Source of the DNA: Paracoccus sp. SCSIO 75233
Lineage (GTDB): Bacteria > Pseudomonadota > Alphaproteobacteria > Rhodobacterales > Rhodobacteraceae
Reading direction: 5' to 3'
NCBI RefSeq assembly: GCF_027912675.1
Contig: NZ_CP115758.1
Span: 1-64,000 of the forward strand
DNA length: 64,000 nt
Every line of letters begins with the position of its first letter. Positions within the stretch are counted from its first letter, which is position 1. A model generated the notes under the pieces. That model searched no databases. It saw nothing but the letters and a program-made list of their open reading frames with translations, and had not been told where the DNA came from. The translations under genes were made by a program, and so were the position numbers. Positions 24,900 through 34,272 of this stretch are shown one piece after another.

Positions 24900-25880
24900 T
24901 TAGGCTGTGAGCTTGCGGTGCTGCAAGCGCCGATATTCGATGGTTTTTCGTTTGATCCTTTCGCGCTGTTTGATGATGGCCTGTGCCCTGCCGAAGTAGA
25001 CATCGGCAGGCGTCACGTTGGCCAGGCTCTCGTGGTAACGCTGGTTGTTGTAGTGCTCGACGAAGGCCTCGATCTGGGACTCGAGGTCGCCGGGCAGGAA
25101 GTAGTTCTCCAACAGGATGCGGTTCTTCAGGGTCTGGTGCCAGCGCTCGATCTTGCCCTGGGTCTGCGGGTGGCACGGCGCGCCGCGCACATGGCTCATC
25201 TTGTTGGACTCGATGTATTCGGCCAGCTCGCCCGCGATGTAGCTGGGGCCATTGTCCGATAGCAGCCTGGGTTTGTGTAGAACGGTGGCGCTGTCGCAGC
25301 CCGAGGCGGCGAGCGCGAGGTCCAGCGTGTCGGTCACGTCCTCGGCCCGCATGTTGGTGCATAGCTTCCAGGCGATGATGTAGCGCGAGAAGTCGTCAAG
25401 CACCGTCGAGAGGTACATCCAGCCCCACCCGATGATCTTGAAGTAGGTGAAGTCGGTCTGCCACATCTCATTCGGCCGCGTGGTCTTGGTGTGGAACTGA
25501 TCGGCCGCCTTGATTACCGTATAGGCTGGGCTGGTGATCAGGTCATGGGCCTTGAGCAACCGGTAGACCGTGGCTTCCGACACGAAGTAGTGTTTCTCGT
25601 CGGTGAAGCGCACGGCCAGTTCGCGTGGGCTGAGGTCGGTCGCCTCCAACGCCATCTCGACGATCTGGTCCTGGATGTCCTCGCCAATGCGGTTCCACAC
25701 CCGGTTCGGTGCCGAAGGGCGATCCTCCAGCGCTTCCGGCCCACCTTCCCGGTAGCGGTCATACCAGCGGTAGAAGGTCCGGCGGGCAATGCCGAGCTGG
25801 TCCAGCGTCCGCCTGGCCGGCAGGTGCGACTGCTCGACGATACGGATGATCTCCAGCTTCTCGGATGCGGGATACCTCAT
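24900..25880 (-). CDS. IS3-family transposase OrfB (DDE integrase), copy 1
   Basis: The 326-residue catalytic subunit has helix-turn-helix LDQLGIARRTFYRWYDRYREGG followed by the rve core. Catalytic residues are Asp in WQTDFTYFKI, Asp in LLSDNGPSYIAGE and Glu in QGKIERWHQTLKNR. It lies in the -1 frame relative to OrfA. It should be made as an OrfAB fusion by slippage at the A7G run (complement of 25908-25915), because no stop intervenes between that run and the OrfB ATG. The frame is intact here. Confidence 0.9.
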   Translation of the reverse strand: MRYPASEKLEIIRIVEQSHLPARRTLDQLGIARRTFYRWYDRYREGGPEALEDRPSAPNRVWNRIGEDIQDQIVEMALEATDLSPRELAVRFTDEKHYFVSEATVYRLLKAHDLITSPAYTVIKAADQFHTKTTRPNEMWQTDFTYFKIIGWGWMYLSTVLDDFSRYIIAWKLCTNMRAEDVTDTLDLALAASGCDSATVLHKPRLLSDNGPSYIAGELAEYIESNKMSHVRGAPCHPQTQGKIERWHQTLKNRILLENYFLPGDLESQIEAFVEHYNNQRYHESLANVTPADVYFGRAQAIIKQRERIKRKTIEYRRLQHRKLTA

Positions 25881-26263
25881 TCGTCGTCGCCCCCATCCGC
25901 GATCATGCTTTTTTTAAGCAAGCGGTTTTCCAGCGTCAGGTCCGCCACGCACTCCTTCAGCGCACGGGCTTCGCGGCGCAAGTCCTGCACGTCACCGGAG
26001 GTCGCCGCACGGGCGGTGTCCCCGGCCAGGCGGCGTTTGCCGGCTTCCATGAACTCCTTGGACCAGCTGTAGTACAGACTCTGCGCGATGCCCTCTTTGC
26101 GGCACAACTCGGCGATACTGTCGTCACCGCGAAGACCTTCAAGCACGATGCGGATCTTGTCTTCGGCCGAGAAGTGGCGGCGGGTCTGACGCCGGATGTC
26201 CTTGACCACCCGATCTGCAGGGGGCTTGGTCGGCGATTTTGAATTGGAGGATTTGGGCTTCAT
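25877..26263 (-). CDS. IS3-family transposase OrfA, copy 1
   Basis: The 128-residue DNA-binding subunit has a helix-turn-helix (FSAEDKIRIVLEGLRGDDSIAELCRKEGIAQSLYYSWSKEF) and a C-terminal leucine-zipper-like helix (LRREARALKECVADLTLENRLLKK). The slippery A7G stretch lies in codons for LLKKS, near the end. The stop overlaps the orfB start (ATGA). Confidence 0.9.
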   Translation of the reverse strand: MKPKSSNSKSPTKPPADRVVKDIRRQTRRHFSAEDKIRIVLEGLRGDDSIAELCRKEGIAQSLYYSWSKEFMEAGKRRLAGDTARAATSGDVQDLRREARALKECVADLTLENRLLKKSMIADGGDDE

Positions 26264-27335
26264 CTTCGTTCCTTCGTCACTACGACGAAGCCCAAATCCT
26301 CCTTAAATCACAACCTCAAATCTGTGCCATAGCCGCTGACGGGGGACAGGTGCTGGCGTCTCACTACAAAAACCGCAAGCGAGGTGCCCGTGCGCTTGTT
26401 CGACACCTGATTGACGAAGGCCTGATCCCGCCCGAAGCACCTGGCCGCGCCTCTGCAAAAGACCCACGTCTGACCGGCTTTGAGGAGTGGTTACGCCGCG
26501 AGCGCGGGGTGACGTCCGAGACCGTACGGCGCTATTTGAACGAAGCTGGTCGCTGGCTGGATCGCCTTGGTGCAACACCAAAAGATTACAATGCGGCGGC
26601 CATCCGTTCGATCGTCTTGGACCAGGGCGAAGAACGGTCCCGGTCATCCGTGCGCATGACGGTCACCGTGCTGCGCGCCTATCTACGCTTTACAATCCTC
26701 CAGGGTGCATGCGCCCCGTCGCTGCTCCATGCTGTGCCCCCGGCAGTTCGACGCAAACTATCGACCCTCCCGCGCACGATCCCCACGGCGAAGATCGAAG
26801 AGATCATTGCTTCTTGTCGTGCCGATAGAACTGTCGAGATCCGCGACCGCGCTATATTGCTCCTCCTCGCTCGGCTGGCCCTGCGTGCGGGAGACATCTG
26901 GCAGTTGCGGCTGGCCGATATCGACTGGCGTGCGAGCCGGTTACGATTGCACGGAAAGGGCAGACGTGGCGTGATGATGCCTTTGCCGCAGGATGCCGGT
27001 GATGCACTGCTGTCCTATATCGAGGATGCGCGTCCTGTTGTCGCCACAGACCGGGTCTTTCTCCGAACCCAGGCTCCTTTCACCCCGTTGCGATCCTCTG
27101 CCGAGATCGCGGGGATCATCGCCCGTATCCTGAACCGTGGAGGTTTTACTGGTTTGCCCACCGGTTCCCATGTTTTTCGCCATTCGCTGGCATCCGCTTG
27201 GTTGCGGGGAGGTGCGGATCTTGACCAGATCGGTGTCGCTCTGCGCCACAACTCGCGTGACACCACCGCGATCTATGCCAAGGTCGACATCGAGATGTTG
27301 GCAGACGTGGCGCAACCATGGCCGGGGTACGTGTC

Positions 27336-28247
27336 ATGATACATCACCACGTTGATCGCTTCGTCCAATTCAATCGAGCTCTTGGAAAGAAGTTCACTGC
27401 GCAGGAGGTATCCTTGCGCGCCTTCGCGGATTTTGCCGCGGAACGATCCATCACGCATCTGACAGTAGCACTGATCCTCGAATGGGCCGGCGGAGCCGCA
27501 ACGCCGGACGCCGCGCAGGCCCGATTCGATCGCGCCCGCGCACTGGCGGTGTTCCTGCATGCGGAGGATGCGCAGCACGAGATGCCGGCGATAGGGCTTC
27601 TGGGTCGATCACGGCGGAGGCGGCCCGCTCCGCATATTCTGACGCGAGATCAGATCAGTCGGATCATGCAGGAAGCGCTTCTGGTGCCCGGCTTGTCGCC
27701 AATCAGCCCGCTGACGTACCATAACCTGTTCGGGCTGCTCGCTTCGACGGGCTTGCGGATTTCCGAGGCACTGTCCCTGCAATGCGACGATCTTTCGGCG
27801 GAGGGCCTCATGGTCCGGAGCGGCAAATTTGGTAAGAGTCGTCTCGTGCCAATACATACTTCGACACGTGCCGCGTTGGAACGATATCTCGAAGCCCGCG
27901 CGGCCGTGCGTAACGCGAACGACGATCTCTTCGTTCTTGGTCATGGTCATGCCCCGACAAAAACACGGGCCCATGTGGTCTTCGTTCGGATCGTCCGGCA
28001 GCTTGGGTACCGCAATCCGACAGGGCCCGGACCCCGGCTGCATGATCTGCGCCACACCTTCGCCGTGCGATCCCTGGAGTCCTGCGGGCACAACCCGCAG
28101 GCAGTGTTGCGGCACATGAAGGCTCTGAGCACCTATCTCGGACATGCCGATATCGCCAACACCTACTGGTACCTTGAGGCTACGCCGGTTCTTCTGAAGA
28201 TGATTGCGGCGACCGCCGAGGAGACCTGGATCGGAGGTGCGGCATGA
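27336..28247 (+). CDS. Second tyrosine recombinase of the trio
   Basis: The protein has 303 residues from ATG 27336 (MIHHHVDRFVQFNRALG), overlapping the first recombinase stop (ATGA). Catalytic residues are Arg in LLASTGLRISEALSL, HxxR in LHDLRHTFAVRSL, His in YLGHADIANTYWY and the following Tyr. It is coupled to the third recombinase by another 4-bp overlap. All three are presumably needed for element movement, by analogy with other trio and Tn554-type systems. Confidence 0.88.
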   Translation: MIHHHVDRFVQFNRALGKKFTAQEVSLRAFADFAAERSITHLTVALILEWAGGAATPDAAQARFDRARALAVFLHAEDAQHEMPAIGLLGRSRRRRPAPHILTRDQISRIMQEALLVPGLSPISPLTYHNLFGLLASTGLRISEALSLQCDDLSAEGLMVRSGKFGKSRLVPIHTSTRAALERYLEARAAVRNANDDLFVLGHGHAPTKTRAHVVFVRIVRQLGYRNPTGPGPRLHDLRHTFAVRSLESCGHNPQAVLRHMKALSTYLGHADIANTYWYLEATPVLLKMIAATAEETWIGGAA

Positions 28248-29248
28248 CACCGCTCGCCCCCAACCTTTCAGCCTTCCTGCAAACCCATCTTCCCGATGAA
28301 TGCGGCGCAAGCCGACATACCATCGCGGCCTATGCCCGTGCTTTCACCCTCTTGCTGCGGTTTGTCGCCGGGCGGCTCCGGCGAACCCCATCGGAACTTT
28401 TCATCGAAGACCTCGACATTCAGACGATCAGGGCATTCCTCGAACACATCGAAGAAGGACGTGCCAATTCCGTCCGGTCCCGCAATGCGCGACTGGCGGC
28501 GATCAAATCGTTTTTCCGTTTCGTCGAACATCGCCATCCGGCCTGCCTTGAACAGGCGATGATGATCCGGGCCATGCCGACCAAGCGAACAGACGCCAAG
28601 TTGATCGATTATCTTACCAAGGAAGAAGTCCGCGCCTTGCTTGCCGCGCCAAACTGCCACACTCAGGGCGGATTGCGGGACCGCGCCATGCTGCATCTAG
28701 CCTATGCAGCGGGGTTGAGGGCATCCGAATTACTCGCGGTGCGGATGGACGATTTTCCCGACCGGTCGTTTTCCAGCGTGCGGATATTGGGCAAAGGGCG
28801 GCGCGAGCGTGTGCTGCCGCTCTGGAAGGAGACCCAAAACGCCATTCGCGCATGGCTGGCTATCCGGCCCGGTCAAGTCGGCCCGGAACTGTTTCTGAAC
28901 CGCGACGGGCGACGAATGACGCGGGACGGATTTGCGTACCGGCTGAGGCAGCATGTGGCGACGTCCGCACGCTCGACACCGTCGATTGCCGCAAAACATG
29001 TGACCCCGCATGTGCTGCGGCACAGCTGCGCGATGCATACTCTGCAGGCCACCGGTGATATCCGCAAGGTCGCGCTCTGGCTTGGCCATGCCAGCATCCA
29101 GACGACCGAGATGTATCTGCGTGCGGACCCGACCGAGAAGCTCGCGCTTCTCGAGGCGCATCACGCACCGCTGATTAAGCCCGGCAAGTTCCGCGAGCCT
29201 TCGGACAAGCTGATGCAGATCCTGGCCGTCGCTGCGCAACGTTCCTGA
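28244..29248 (+). CDS. Third tyrosine recombinase of the trio
   Basis: This 334-residue recombinase has the N-terminal SAM-like domain (SRHTIAAYARAFTLLLRFVAGRL). Catalytic residues are Arg in AYAAGLRASELLAVRMDD, HxxR in HVLRHSCAMHTL, His in LGHASIQTTEMYL and its Tyr. It overlaps the second gene by 4 bp (ATGA). Downstream lies a hairpin that can end transcription from both sides. Confidence 0.88.
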   Translation: MTPLAPNLSAFLQTHLPDECGASRHTIAAYARAFTLLLRFVAGRLRRTPSELFIEDLDIQTIRAFLEHIEEGRANSVRSRNARLAAIKSFFRFVEHRHPACLEQAMMIRAMPTKRTDAKLIDYLTKEEVRALLAAPNCHTQGGLRDRAMLHLAYAAGLRASELLAVRMDDFPDRSFSSVRILGKGRRERVLPLWKETQNAIRAWLAIRPGQVGPELFLNRDGRRMTRDGFAYRLRQHVATSARSTPSIAAKHVTPHVLRHSCAMHTLQATGDIRKVALWLGHASIQTTEMYLRADPTEKLALLEAHHAPLIKPGKFREPSDKLMQILAVAAQRS

Positions 29249-29266
29249 ACGCTCAGGCAATAAATG

Positions 29267-29289
29267 GCGTCCCGCTTTCTGCGGGGCGC
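29267..29289. terminator. Hairpin between convergent recombinase and TOTE genes
   Basis: GCGTCCCGC and GCGGGGCGC pair with one G-T around a TTTCT loop, between the recombinase stop at 29248 and the TOTE stop at 29289. It is a probable bidirectional terminator without a long T-run. Confidence 0.5.
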
Positions 29290-31769
29290 TATTCCATGAC
29301 ATAGCCGAGAGCCCGGTAACCTGTTCGTCGCTTCGCCGCCATCCTGGCGAGAACCGGGACGGAACTGTCGACATAGTCGACCACCAGCACGTCTTTCTTG
29401 TCGTCATGCCGCCGGTGCAATCTGCCGACATACTGCGCCAGCGTGCCCTTCCAGGCGATCGGCATTGTCAGGAACAGGGTGTCGAGCCGCGCATCATCGA
29501 AGCCCTCGCCGATATACCGCCCTGTCGCGAGGATCAGCCGTTCTTCATCATCGGCAACGCTCAACGCCGCATGCGCCGCCTTCCGGTCTTTTGCCGACAT
29601 GCCGCCCCGAAGAACGACGATATTCCTGGCGAACCTGGAGAACCGCTGCTGGAGATAGTCGAGATGGTCCTTCCGTTCGGTCAGAACAATCGGCGAGCGC
29701 TTGGCCTCCAGCGATTTCAGCACGTCATCGAAGATCAGATCATTTCGGGCCTCATTCTCCGCCAGGGCCGCATAGATTGCAGGCATGGACGGGCGCTCGG
29801 CCATGGCGAGTGCCTCCGGCAATCGGAATCTCGTGTGACGTTCCCGCACCCGATGGCGAAGGCCACTTTCTGCGGCCTGCGATTTGGCACTCACGTGATG
29901 ACGCACTGGGCCACATTGCATGAAGATGATCGGGTGATGCCCGTCCTTGCGGGCGACAGTCGCCGACAATCCGGTGACATACCGCGCCTTCGATCTGCGC
30001 GCGACGAGTTCGAAGCTTGAAGCGGACAGGTGATGGCATTCATCGACGACAAGATGGCCGTAATCGGCAACCACGTCGTCAACTTCACCCTTGCGAACGA
30101 GGCTCTGGATTAGTGCCACGTCGATCACACCGGTAGGTTTGCGTTTTCCGGCGCCGATGGTGCCGATCAGCTTGGGATCGATCTGCAAAAACGAGCCAAG
30201 CCGTTCGACCCATTGGCTCAGCAATTCCCGACGATGAACCAGAACCAGCGTGTTGCGGGCGCGATGCGCGATCAGCGCCGAGGCCACGACCGTCTTGCCG
30301 AAGGCGGTGGTGGCTGCCAGCACGCCGGTATCGTGTTCGGCCAATGCATCAAACGCCCGCGACTGCTGCTGGCGGAGATCACCGCGGAACCGCACAGTCT
30401 CCGGTATTGCGGTGCCTTCCTCACGCAAATCCTCCAGGCCGACCTTCGCACCGTGATCGGAGAGGAACCCGGCCACCTCGTCAAAGCAGCCACGCGGCAA
30501 CGCGACGTGCCGGGGATGCAATTCGGCGCAGGACACGATGCGCGGCTTTCCGAATGTCGGCAGCCGCATCGCTTGTGCCCGGTAAAATTCGGGATTCTGG
30601 AACGCGGCCAAACGCACCAGTTGGGCAATCATGGCCGATGGAAGGCCGGACCGGTCGATGTAAATCTGATCAGCAACTGTCACCTTGATGGTCAGCGGGA
30701 TGGGCACTTCCAGCCGACGCGGCGGGCTGCGGCGTGACGGAGGCATTTTCCACGGTTCATCTGCCTGCTCGTCTTCTACCGGCATGCGCACACCCAGCAT
30801 TCGCCCGGAAAGCTCCGCCGCTTCAACCAATTCTGTCAGCGCAGCCATCGTCAATCTCGGCAAGGAAGACAAATAGGCCCACTGATCATCATATGGCCGC
30901 ATTTCCGCATCGACAAAGACGCTGTTGCCCACCTTGCGCGCGGTGTTCTGAAGCGGCAGCGCGATCAGGTTGCCAAAGCCGCCAAGTGGCATGGTGTCCT
31001 GGTTCGGAAACAGCCGGTCATAGGAGGCGAAGCCGATCTCTGGCCGCCTTTCCATCGTTTCCGTGATCAGGACCGATCCGAGTTGGCGCGCGAGACGGGC
31101 CGAGACCGGTTCGGAGAAGAAGATCCAGACGTGGCCTCCGTTGCCCGACCTCGAACGTTCCAGCGCTGCGGGCACACCTTTCACCCGGCAGGTTTCGAGC
31201 AGCGCATTGGCGTCTTCAGCCCAGGACGCCTTGTCAAAATCTGCCGCCAGGAACCAGCATGTATCGCCGGGCAGCAACGGATAGACGCCGGCGACAAAAT
31301 CCCCGCCCCGACCATCGTCGCCGCGCAGGTGTTTTTCTATGGCGCTTTCGTTCGGCGGGATGAACTTCTGATGGGGGCATTCGCCGCATTTGACCTTCGG
31401 CTTGCCGCAGATCCCTTTCACCCATTCGTTGGCGCAGGCGGGCGAATACCCTGAGCGACCAGTCTTTCTGTTTTCCCATCGCACTGGGAACACGTCAGGC
31501 CGACCGGCAAACAGCCGTCGGAACAGCTTGACCTTGTCGAGCGATGGCGATGAATTAGTGACAGGGGCGTTCTCGAATGAGGATTGTCTTACTGCTGGCA
31601 CGTGCTCTGCAGCGAGACGAGCCTCTAGCGCTGCAACGTCGCATTGAAGCTGCGCTCGTTCGACATCCAGATCAGCCAGACGGGCTCGAACCCGCGCCAA
31701 CTCCGCCTCAATGTTGCTTCTGTCCGCCACCTGCGATTTCCACCCAGACCTTTCCGCCCCGTCCAGCAT
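29289..31769 (-). CDS. TOTE conflict-system primase-helicase fusion
   Basis: The 826-residue protein begins with a coiled coil (20-55). A zinc cluster follows (Cys112, 121, 128, 131). Next is an archaeo-eukaryotic primase domain with AADFDK (176-180) and SRSGNGGHVWIFF. A superfamily-2 helicase has Walker A ATTAFGKTV (about 486-494), VDECHH (575-580) and GRYIGEGFDDARLD. This fusion is the core of TOTE conflict systems, predicted to act on invading nucleic acids. It is encoded inside the recombinase-trio element, reading inward from the right terminal repeat, which probably supplies its promoter. Confidence 0.85.
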   Translation of the reverse strand: MLDGAERSGWKSQVADRSNIEAELARVRARLADLDVERAQLQCDVAALEARLAAEHVPAVRQSSFENAPVTNSSPSLDKVKLFRRLFAGRPDVFPVRWENRKTGRSGYSPACANEWVKGICGKPKVKCGECPHQKFIPPNESAIEKHLRGDDGRGGDFVAGVYPLLPGDTCWFLAADFDKASWAEDANALLETCRVKGVPAALERSRSGNGGHVWIFFSEPVSARLARQLGSVLITETMERRPEIGFASYDRLFPNQDTMPLGGFGNLIALPLQNTARKVGNSVFVDAEMRPYDDQWAYLSSLPRLTMAALTELVEAAELSGRMLGVRMPVEDEQADEPWKMPPSRRSPPRRLEVPIPLTIKVTVADQIYIDRSGLPSAMIAQLVRLAAFQNPEFYRAQAMRLPTFGKPRIVSCAELHPRHVALPRGCFDEVAGFLSDHGAKVGLEDLREEGTAIPETVRFRGDLRQQQSRAFDALAEHDTGVLAATTAFGKTVVASALIAHRARNTLVLVHRRELLSQWVERLGSFLQIDPKLIGTIGAGKRKPTGVIDVALIQSLVRKGEVDDVVADYGHLVVDECHHLSASSFELVARRSKARYVTGLSATVARKDGHHPIIFMQCGPVRHHVSAKSQAAESGLRHRVRERHTRFRLPEALAMAERPSMPAIYAALAENEARNDLIFDDVLKSLEAKRSPIVLTERKDHLDYLQQRFSRFARNIVVLRGGMSAKDRKAAHAALSVADDEERLILATGRYIGEGFDDARLDTLFLTMPIAWKGTLAQYVGRLHRRHDDKKDVLVVDYVDSSVPVLARMAAKRRTGYRALGYVME

Positions 31770-31829
31770 AAAGCGCGAAAGCGACAGGCGTAAGCAGATC
31801 CGGCCGCTCTTCGGCCGGACCGCCGAGCG

Positions 31830-31976
31830 GAGAGTTCGAGGGGGAGTTCATGGGGGATGTCCTTCTGCGATTGAGAGCAGAGGCATCATGATTATCCAAA
31901 GCGGAAACCCGAAAATGAATCACCAGAACAACAACTTGAAATCCAGAACTCCGCATAACGGTGACGCGGCATATTA
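31830..31976 (-). repeat. Right 147-bp terminal inverted repeat
   Basis: This is the complement of 24162-24308. On the minus strand it lies directly upstream of the TOTE gene. It carries the same MNSPSNS start as the first recombinase, here continuing into an unrelated short frame. On the plus strand it provides the first codons of the truncated strawberry-notch frame. Confidence 0.88.
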
Positions 31977-33759
31977 TGTGCTTTCCTATCTCGAACAGGC
32001 CTTCCCGATCCATGCCCAGAAGCTCGTGGAAATCGACGGGAATGTCGTGGCCGAACCGCTCCGGGATGCGAATGGCGCCCTGGTCGTCTCGCGCGAGGCG
32101 CTGGCCTTGCGCGATGCTGCCATGATGGAACTGATGGCCCTGGCGCCGATCCCCGCCGCGCTCGACCAGATCCTCTGGGCCTTCGGGGATGAGGTCGTGG
32201 CCGAGGTGACCGGGCGCTCCGTCCGTCCGCTGAAATCCAGCGACGGTGCCCTCTTCATCGAGAAGCGGTCCGCCAGCAGCAATTCCGCGGAAACCCGCGC
32301 CTTTATGGATGGCGAGAAGGACATCCTGATCTTCTCCGATGCCGGCGGAACCGGCCGGTCCTATCACGCCGCTCAGACGGCGAAGAACCAGAAGCGGCGG
32401 CGGCACTATCTGCTCGAACCCGGCTGGCGGGCCGATGCCGCGATCCAGGGGCTCGGGCGCACGCATCGCTCCGCCCAGGTCAGCGCGCCCTTCTTCCGGG
32501 TCTGCACCTCGGACGTGCATGGCGAGAAACGCTTCACCTCCACCATCGCCCGGCGGCTCGATCAGCTGGGGGCGCTCACCAAGGGGCAGCGCGAGACCGG
32601 CTCGCAGGGCATGTTCCGGGAGGAGGACAATCTCGAAAGCCCGATCGCCCGGGGCGCGCTCCGGGGTTATTACGCCGATCTCGCCGCCGGGCGTGCCGGG
32701 GCGATGAGCTATGAGCAGTTTACGGATTGGACCGCGCTCCGGCTGATCGATCAGGACGGAGTGCTGCTCGAAGAGCTTCCGCCAATCCAGCGCTTCCTCA
32801 ACCGGGTGCTGGCCCTGCCGATCCACATGCAGAACGCGCTCTTTGCCGAGTTCATGACCCGGATTGCCGACCAGACCGAGCGGGCGCGGGCCGCAGGCAC
32901 GCTCGATCTCGGCGTCGAAACGTTGCGTGGCGAGAAGATCGAACAGGTCTCGGGGGAGGATCTCTGGACCTGTCCGCGTTCCGGCGCGGTGACGCGGATC
33001 ATCGGGCTCGAAGTGACCGACCCCGTCCATGTCCTCCCGGCCGAAGAGGCTTTGGACCGGAACCCCGACAAGCTGCCGATGATCAACCGCGCTTCCGGAC
33101 GCGCGGCGCTGATCTCGTCGCGTCCGATGCAGATGTATGACGAGGAGATCGTCACGCTCATGCGCAAGGTCACGCGGCCGAGCGGGTCGAATTATGTCGA
33201 AGAAGGGAGGTTCGCCAACTCTGCCTGGGAGGAGATCAAGCCGCCGGAGTTCCTGCGCCTCTGGGACGAGGAGGCCGACAGCCTCCCCAAAACCACCACG
33301 ACGAAGCTCTATCTGCTGACGGGGCTGCTGCTGCCGATCTGGAAGGACATCCCGTCAGGCAATGAGCGCATCTACCGAGTCACGCCCGAGGGGCGGGGGA
33401 GCATGATCGGCCGGACCGTCAGCGAGGACGGCGCCGCGGCCTTGCGTGCGCGGTTCATGGTCGGCACACCGAAAACCTCGCAGGACATGCTGACGGCCGC
33501 GCTCGGATCCACCGCGCCGGTCGATCTGGGCCGGGGTCTCACGCTCACCCGCCGCCGCGTCGCGGGCGCGGCCCGCCTCGAGATCGACGGGGCCGATAAG
33601 GGTGCCATCGAGGGTCTGAAGGCGGTCGGGTGTTTCACCGAGATCATCGCCTTCCAGCTTCGGGTCTTCGTGCCGCACGGGGAGGGCGTCGATACCGTCG
33701 CCATCCTCGCTCGGATCGTGGGGGAAGGGTCTCCAACCGCGGCGGAGCGAGCCGCCTGA
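31888..33759 (+). pseudogene. Strawberry-notch-like helicase, C-terminal part only
   Basis: Strawberry-notch proteins are plasmid-borne helicase/methylase-type proteins usually well over 1,000 residues long. Only the C-terminal helicase half is here: FMDGEKDILIFSDAGGTG, RRRRHYLLEPGWRADAAIQGLGRTHRS, and long downstream domains. The first 30 codons come from the element's terminal repeat, and native sequence begins at about VLSYLEQAF (31977). The missing front is not on the other side of the element. The truncated protein lacks Walker A and is probably inactive. Confidence 0.8.
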
Positions 33760-33780
33760 AAGGGAAAGTGGGCCTTGGGT
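33758..33780 (+). repeat. Purine-rich leader motif, copy 2
   Basis: GAAAGGGAAAGTGGGCCTTG matches the copies at 5104 and 35361. It overlaps the end of the helicase frame and precedes the 33885 gene by about 125 bp. Confidence 0.35.
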
Positions 33781-33884
33781 CGAGGGAACGCGGAAGGGTG
33801 CTTTGCCCCGTCGCGTTCCGCCGCCGTGGCGTGTCTCCAGACCCCTCGGCGCCTTCCCCAATCCCAGACAAGAGGACAAAACCC

Positions 33885-34271
33885 ATGACCAACTCCGAGA
33901 CCACTTTCGCCGAGACGATGGCAAAATGGCATGCCGACCGCGAAGCCGCCAACAAGGCCACCCGAAACGAGCTGCTCCCGCAATTGCGAGGCTTCGGCAT
34001 CACCGAGGTCACCGCCGAATACGAAGGCTACGGCGATTCCGGCAATATCGAAGACGTAACGGTGCAGCCCGCAGGCATTGCGCTCCCTGACGAACTCTCC
34101 ACGAAGCTCGGCGACTTCGCCTGGTCCGTCGCCTATCACCAGCATCCGGGGTTCGAGAACAACGAGGGCGGCTATGGCACGCTGACCTGGGATGTCACCG
34201 CCGACAGCATCGCGCTGGATCATGCCGACCGATATGTCGAGTGCTCCCACAGCCGTGACGAGGGTCTCTGA
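33885..34271 (+). CDS. DUF6878-like hypothetical protein
   Basis: This 128-residue small acidic protein (MTNSETTFAETMAKWHADREAANKATRNELLPQLRGFGI ... EYEGYGDSGNIEDVTVQ) ends in DVTADSIALDHADRYVE. It resembles a family common on Rhodobacteraceae plasmids, recalled as DUF6878. The ATG at 33885 follows AAGAGGACA. Function is unknown. It opens a run of closely spaced accessory genes. Confidence 0.7.
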   Translation: MTNSETTFAETMAKWHADREAANKATRNELLPQLRGFGITEVTAEYEGYGDSGNIEDVTVQPAGIALPDELSTKLGDFAWSVAYHQHPGFENNEGGYGTLTWDVTADSIALDHADRYVECSHSRDEGL

Positions 34272-34272
34272 C

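Larger units (their letters stand above)
24826..26348 (-). mobile_element. IS3-family insertion sequence, copy 1 (intact)
   Basis: This element is 1,523 bp with ends TGTCCGTCGTCAG and, inverted, TGTCCCCCGTCAG (11 of 13 matching). It is flanked by GGT on both sides, a 3-bp target duplication. Two overlapping transposase frames with a slippery A7G give an IS3-type layout. The second copy lies at 38205-39731. Confidence 0.88.
24287..27339 (+). pseudogene. First tyrosine recombinase of the trio, split by an IS
   Basis: The N-terminal part (24287-24825) has a leader MNSPSNSQRRARDG and two zinc-like CRCG motifs. The C-terminal part (26352-27339) holds the catalytic domain: Arg in LALRAGDIWQLRLADIDW, HxxR in HVFRHSLASAW, His in ALRHNSRDTTAIYAK and its Tyr. 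Removing the IS and one GGT repeat joins HGDR to VLASHYKN in frame, restoring one protein of about 508 residues. The gene is therefore recently inactivated. The catalytic half could still be translated from a start inside the IS end, but it lacks part of its arm-binding region. Confidence 0.82.
24162..31976. mobile_element. Recombinase-trio element carrying a TOTE primase-helicase
   Basis: A 7,815-bp unit is bounded by 147-bp inverted repeats (24162-24308 and 31830-31976). It contains three tandem overlapping tyrosine recombinase genes on the plus strand and a convergent TOTE-type primase-helicase gene. Three adjacent recombinases define RIT-type (recombinase in trio) elements. The first recombinase is interrupted by a 1,523-bp IS. 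The element has landed in, or caused loss of, the front of a strawberry-notch helicase gene on its right. No target duplication is visible. Confidence 0.8.

Noticed and set aside
24835..25362. Arg/His-rich frame in the IS
   Set aside because: A shadow of the transposase OrfB in another frame, present identically in the second IS copy.
31708..33030. 440-residue minus-strand frame over the helicase remnant
   Set aside because: Antisense to the strawberry-notch homology. Its only meaningful part is the terminal-repeat translation at the end.
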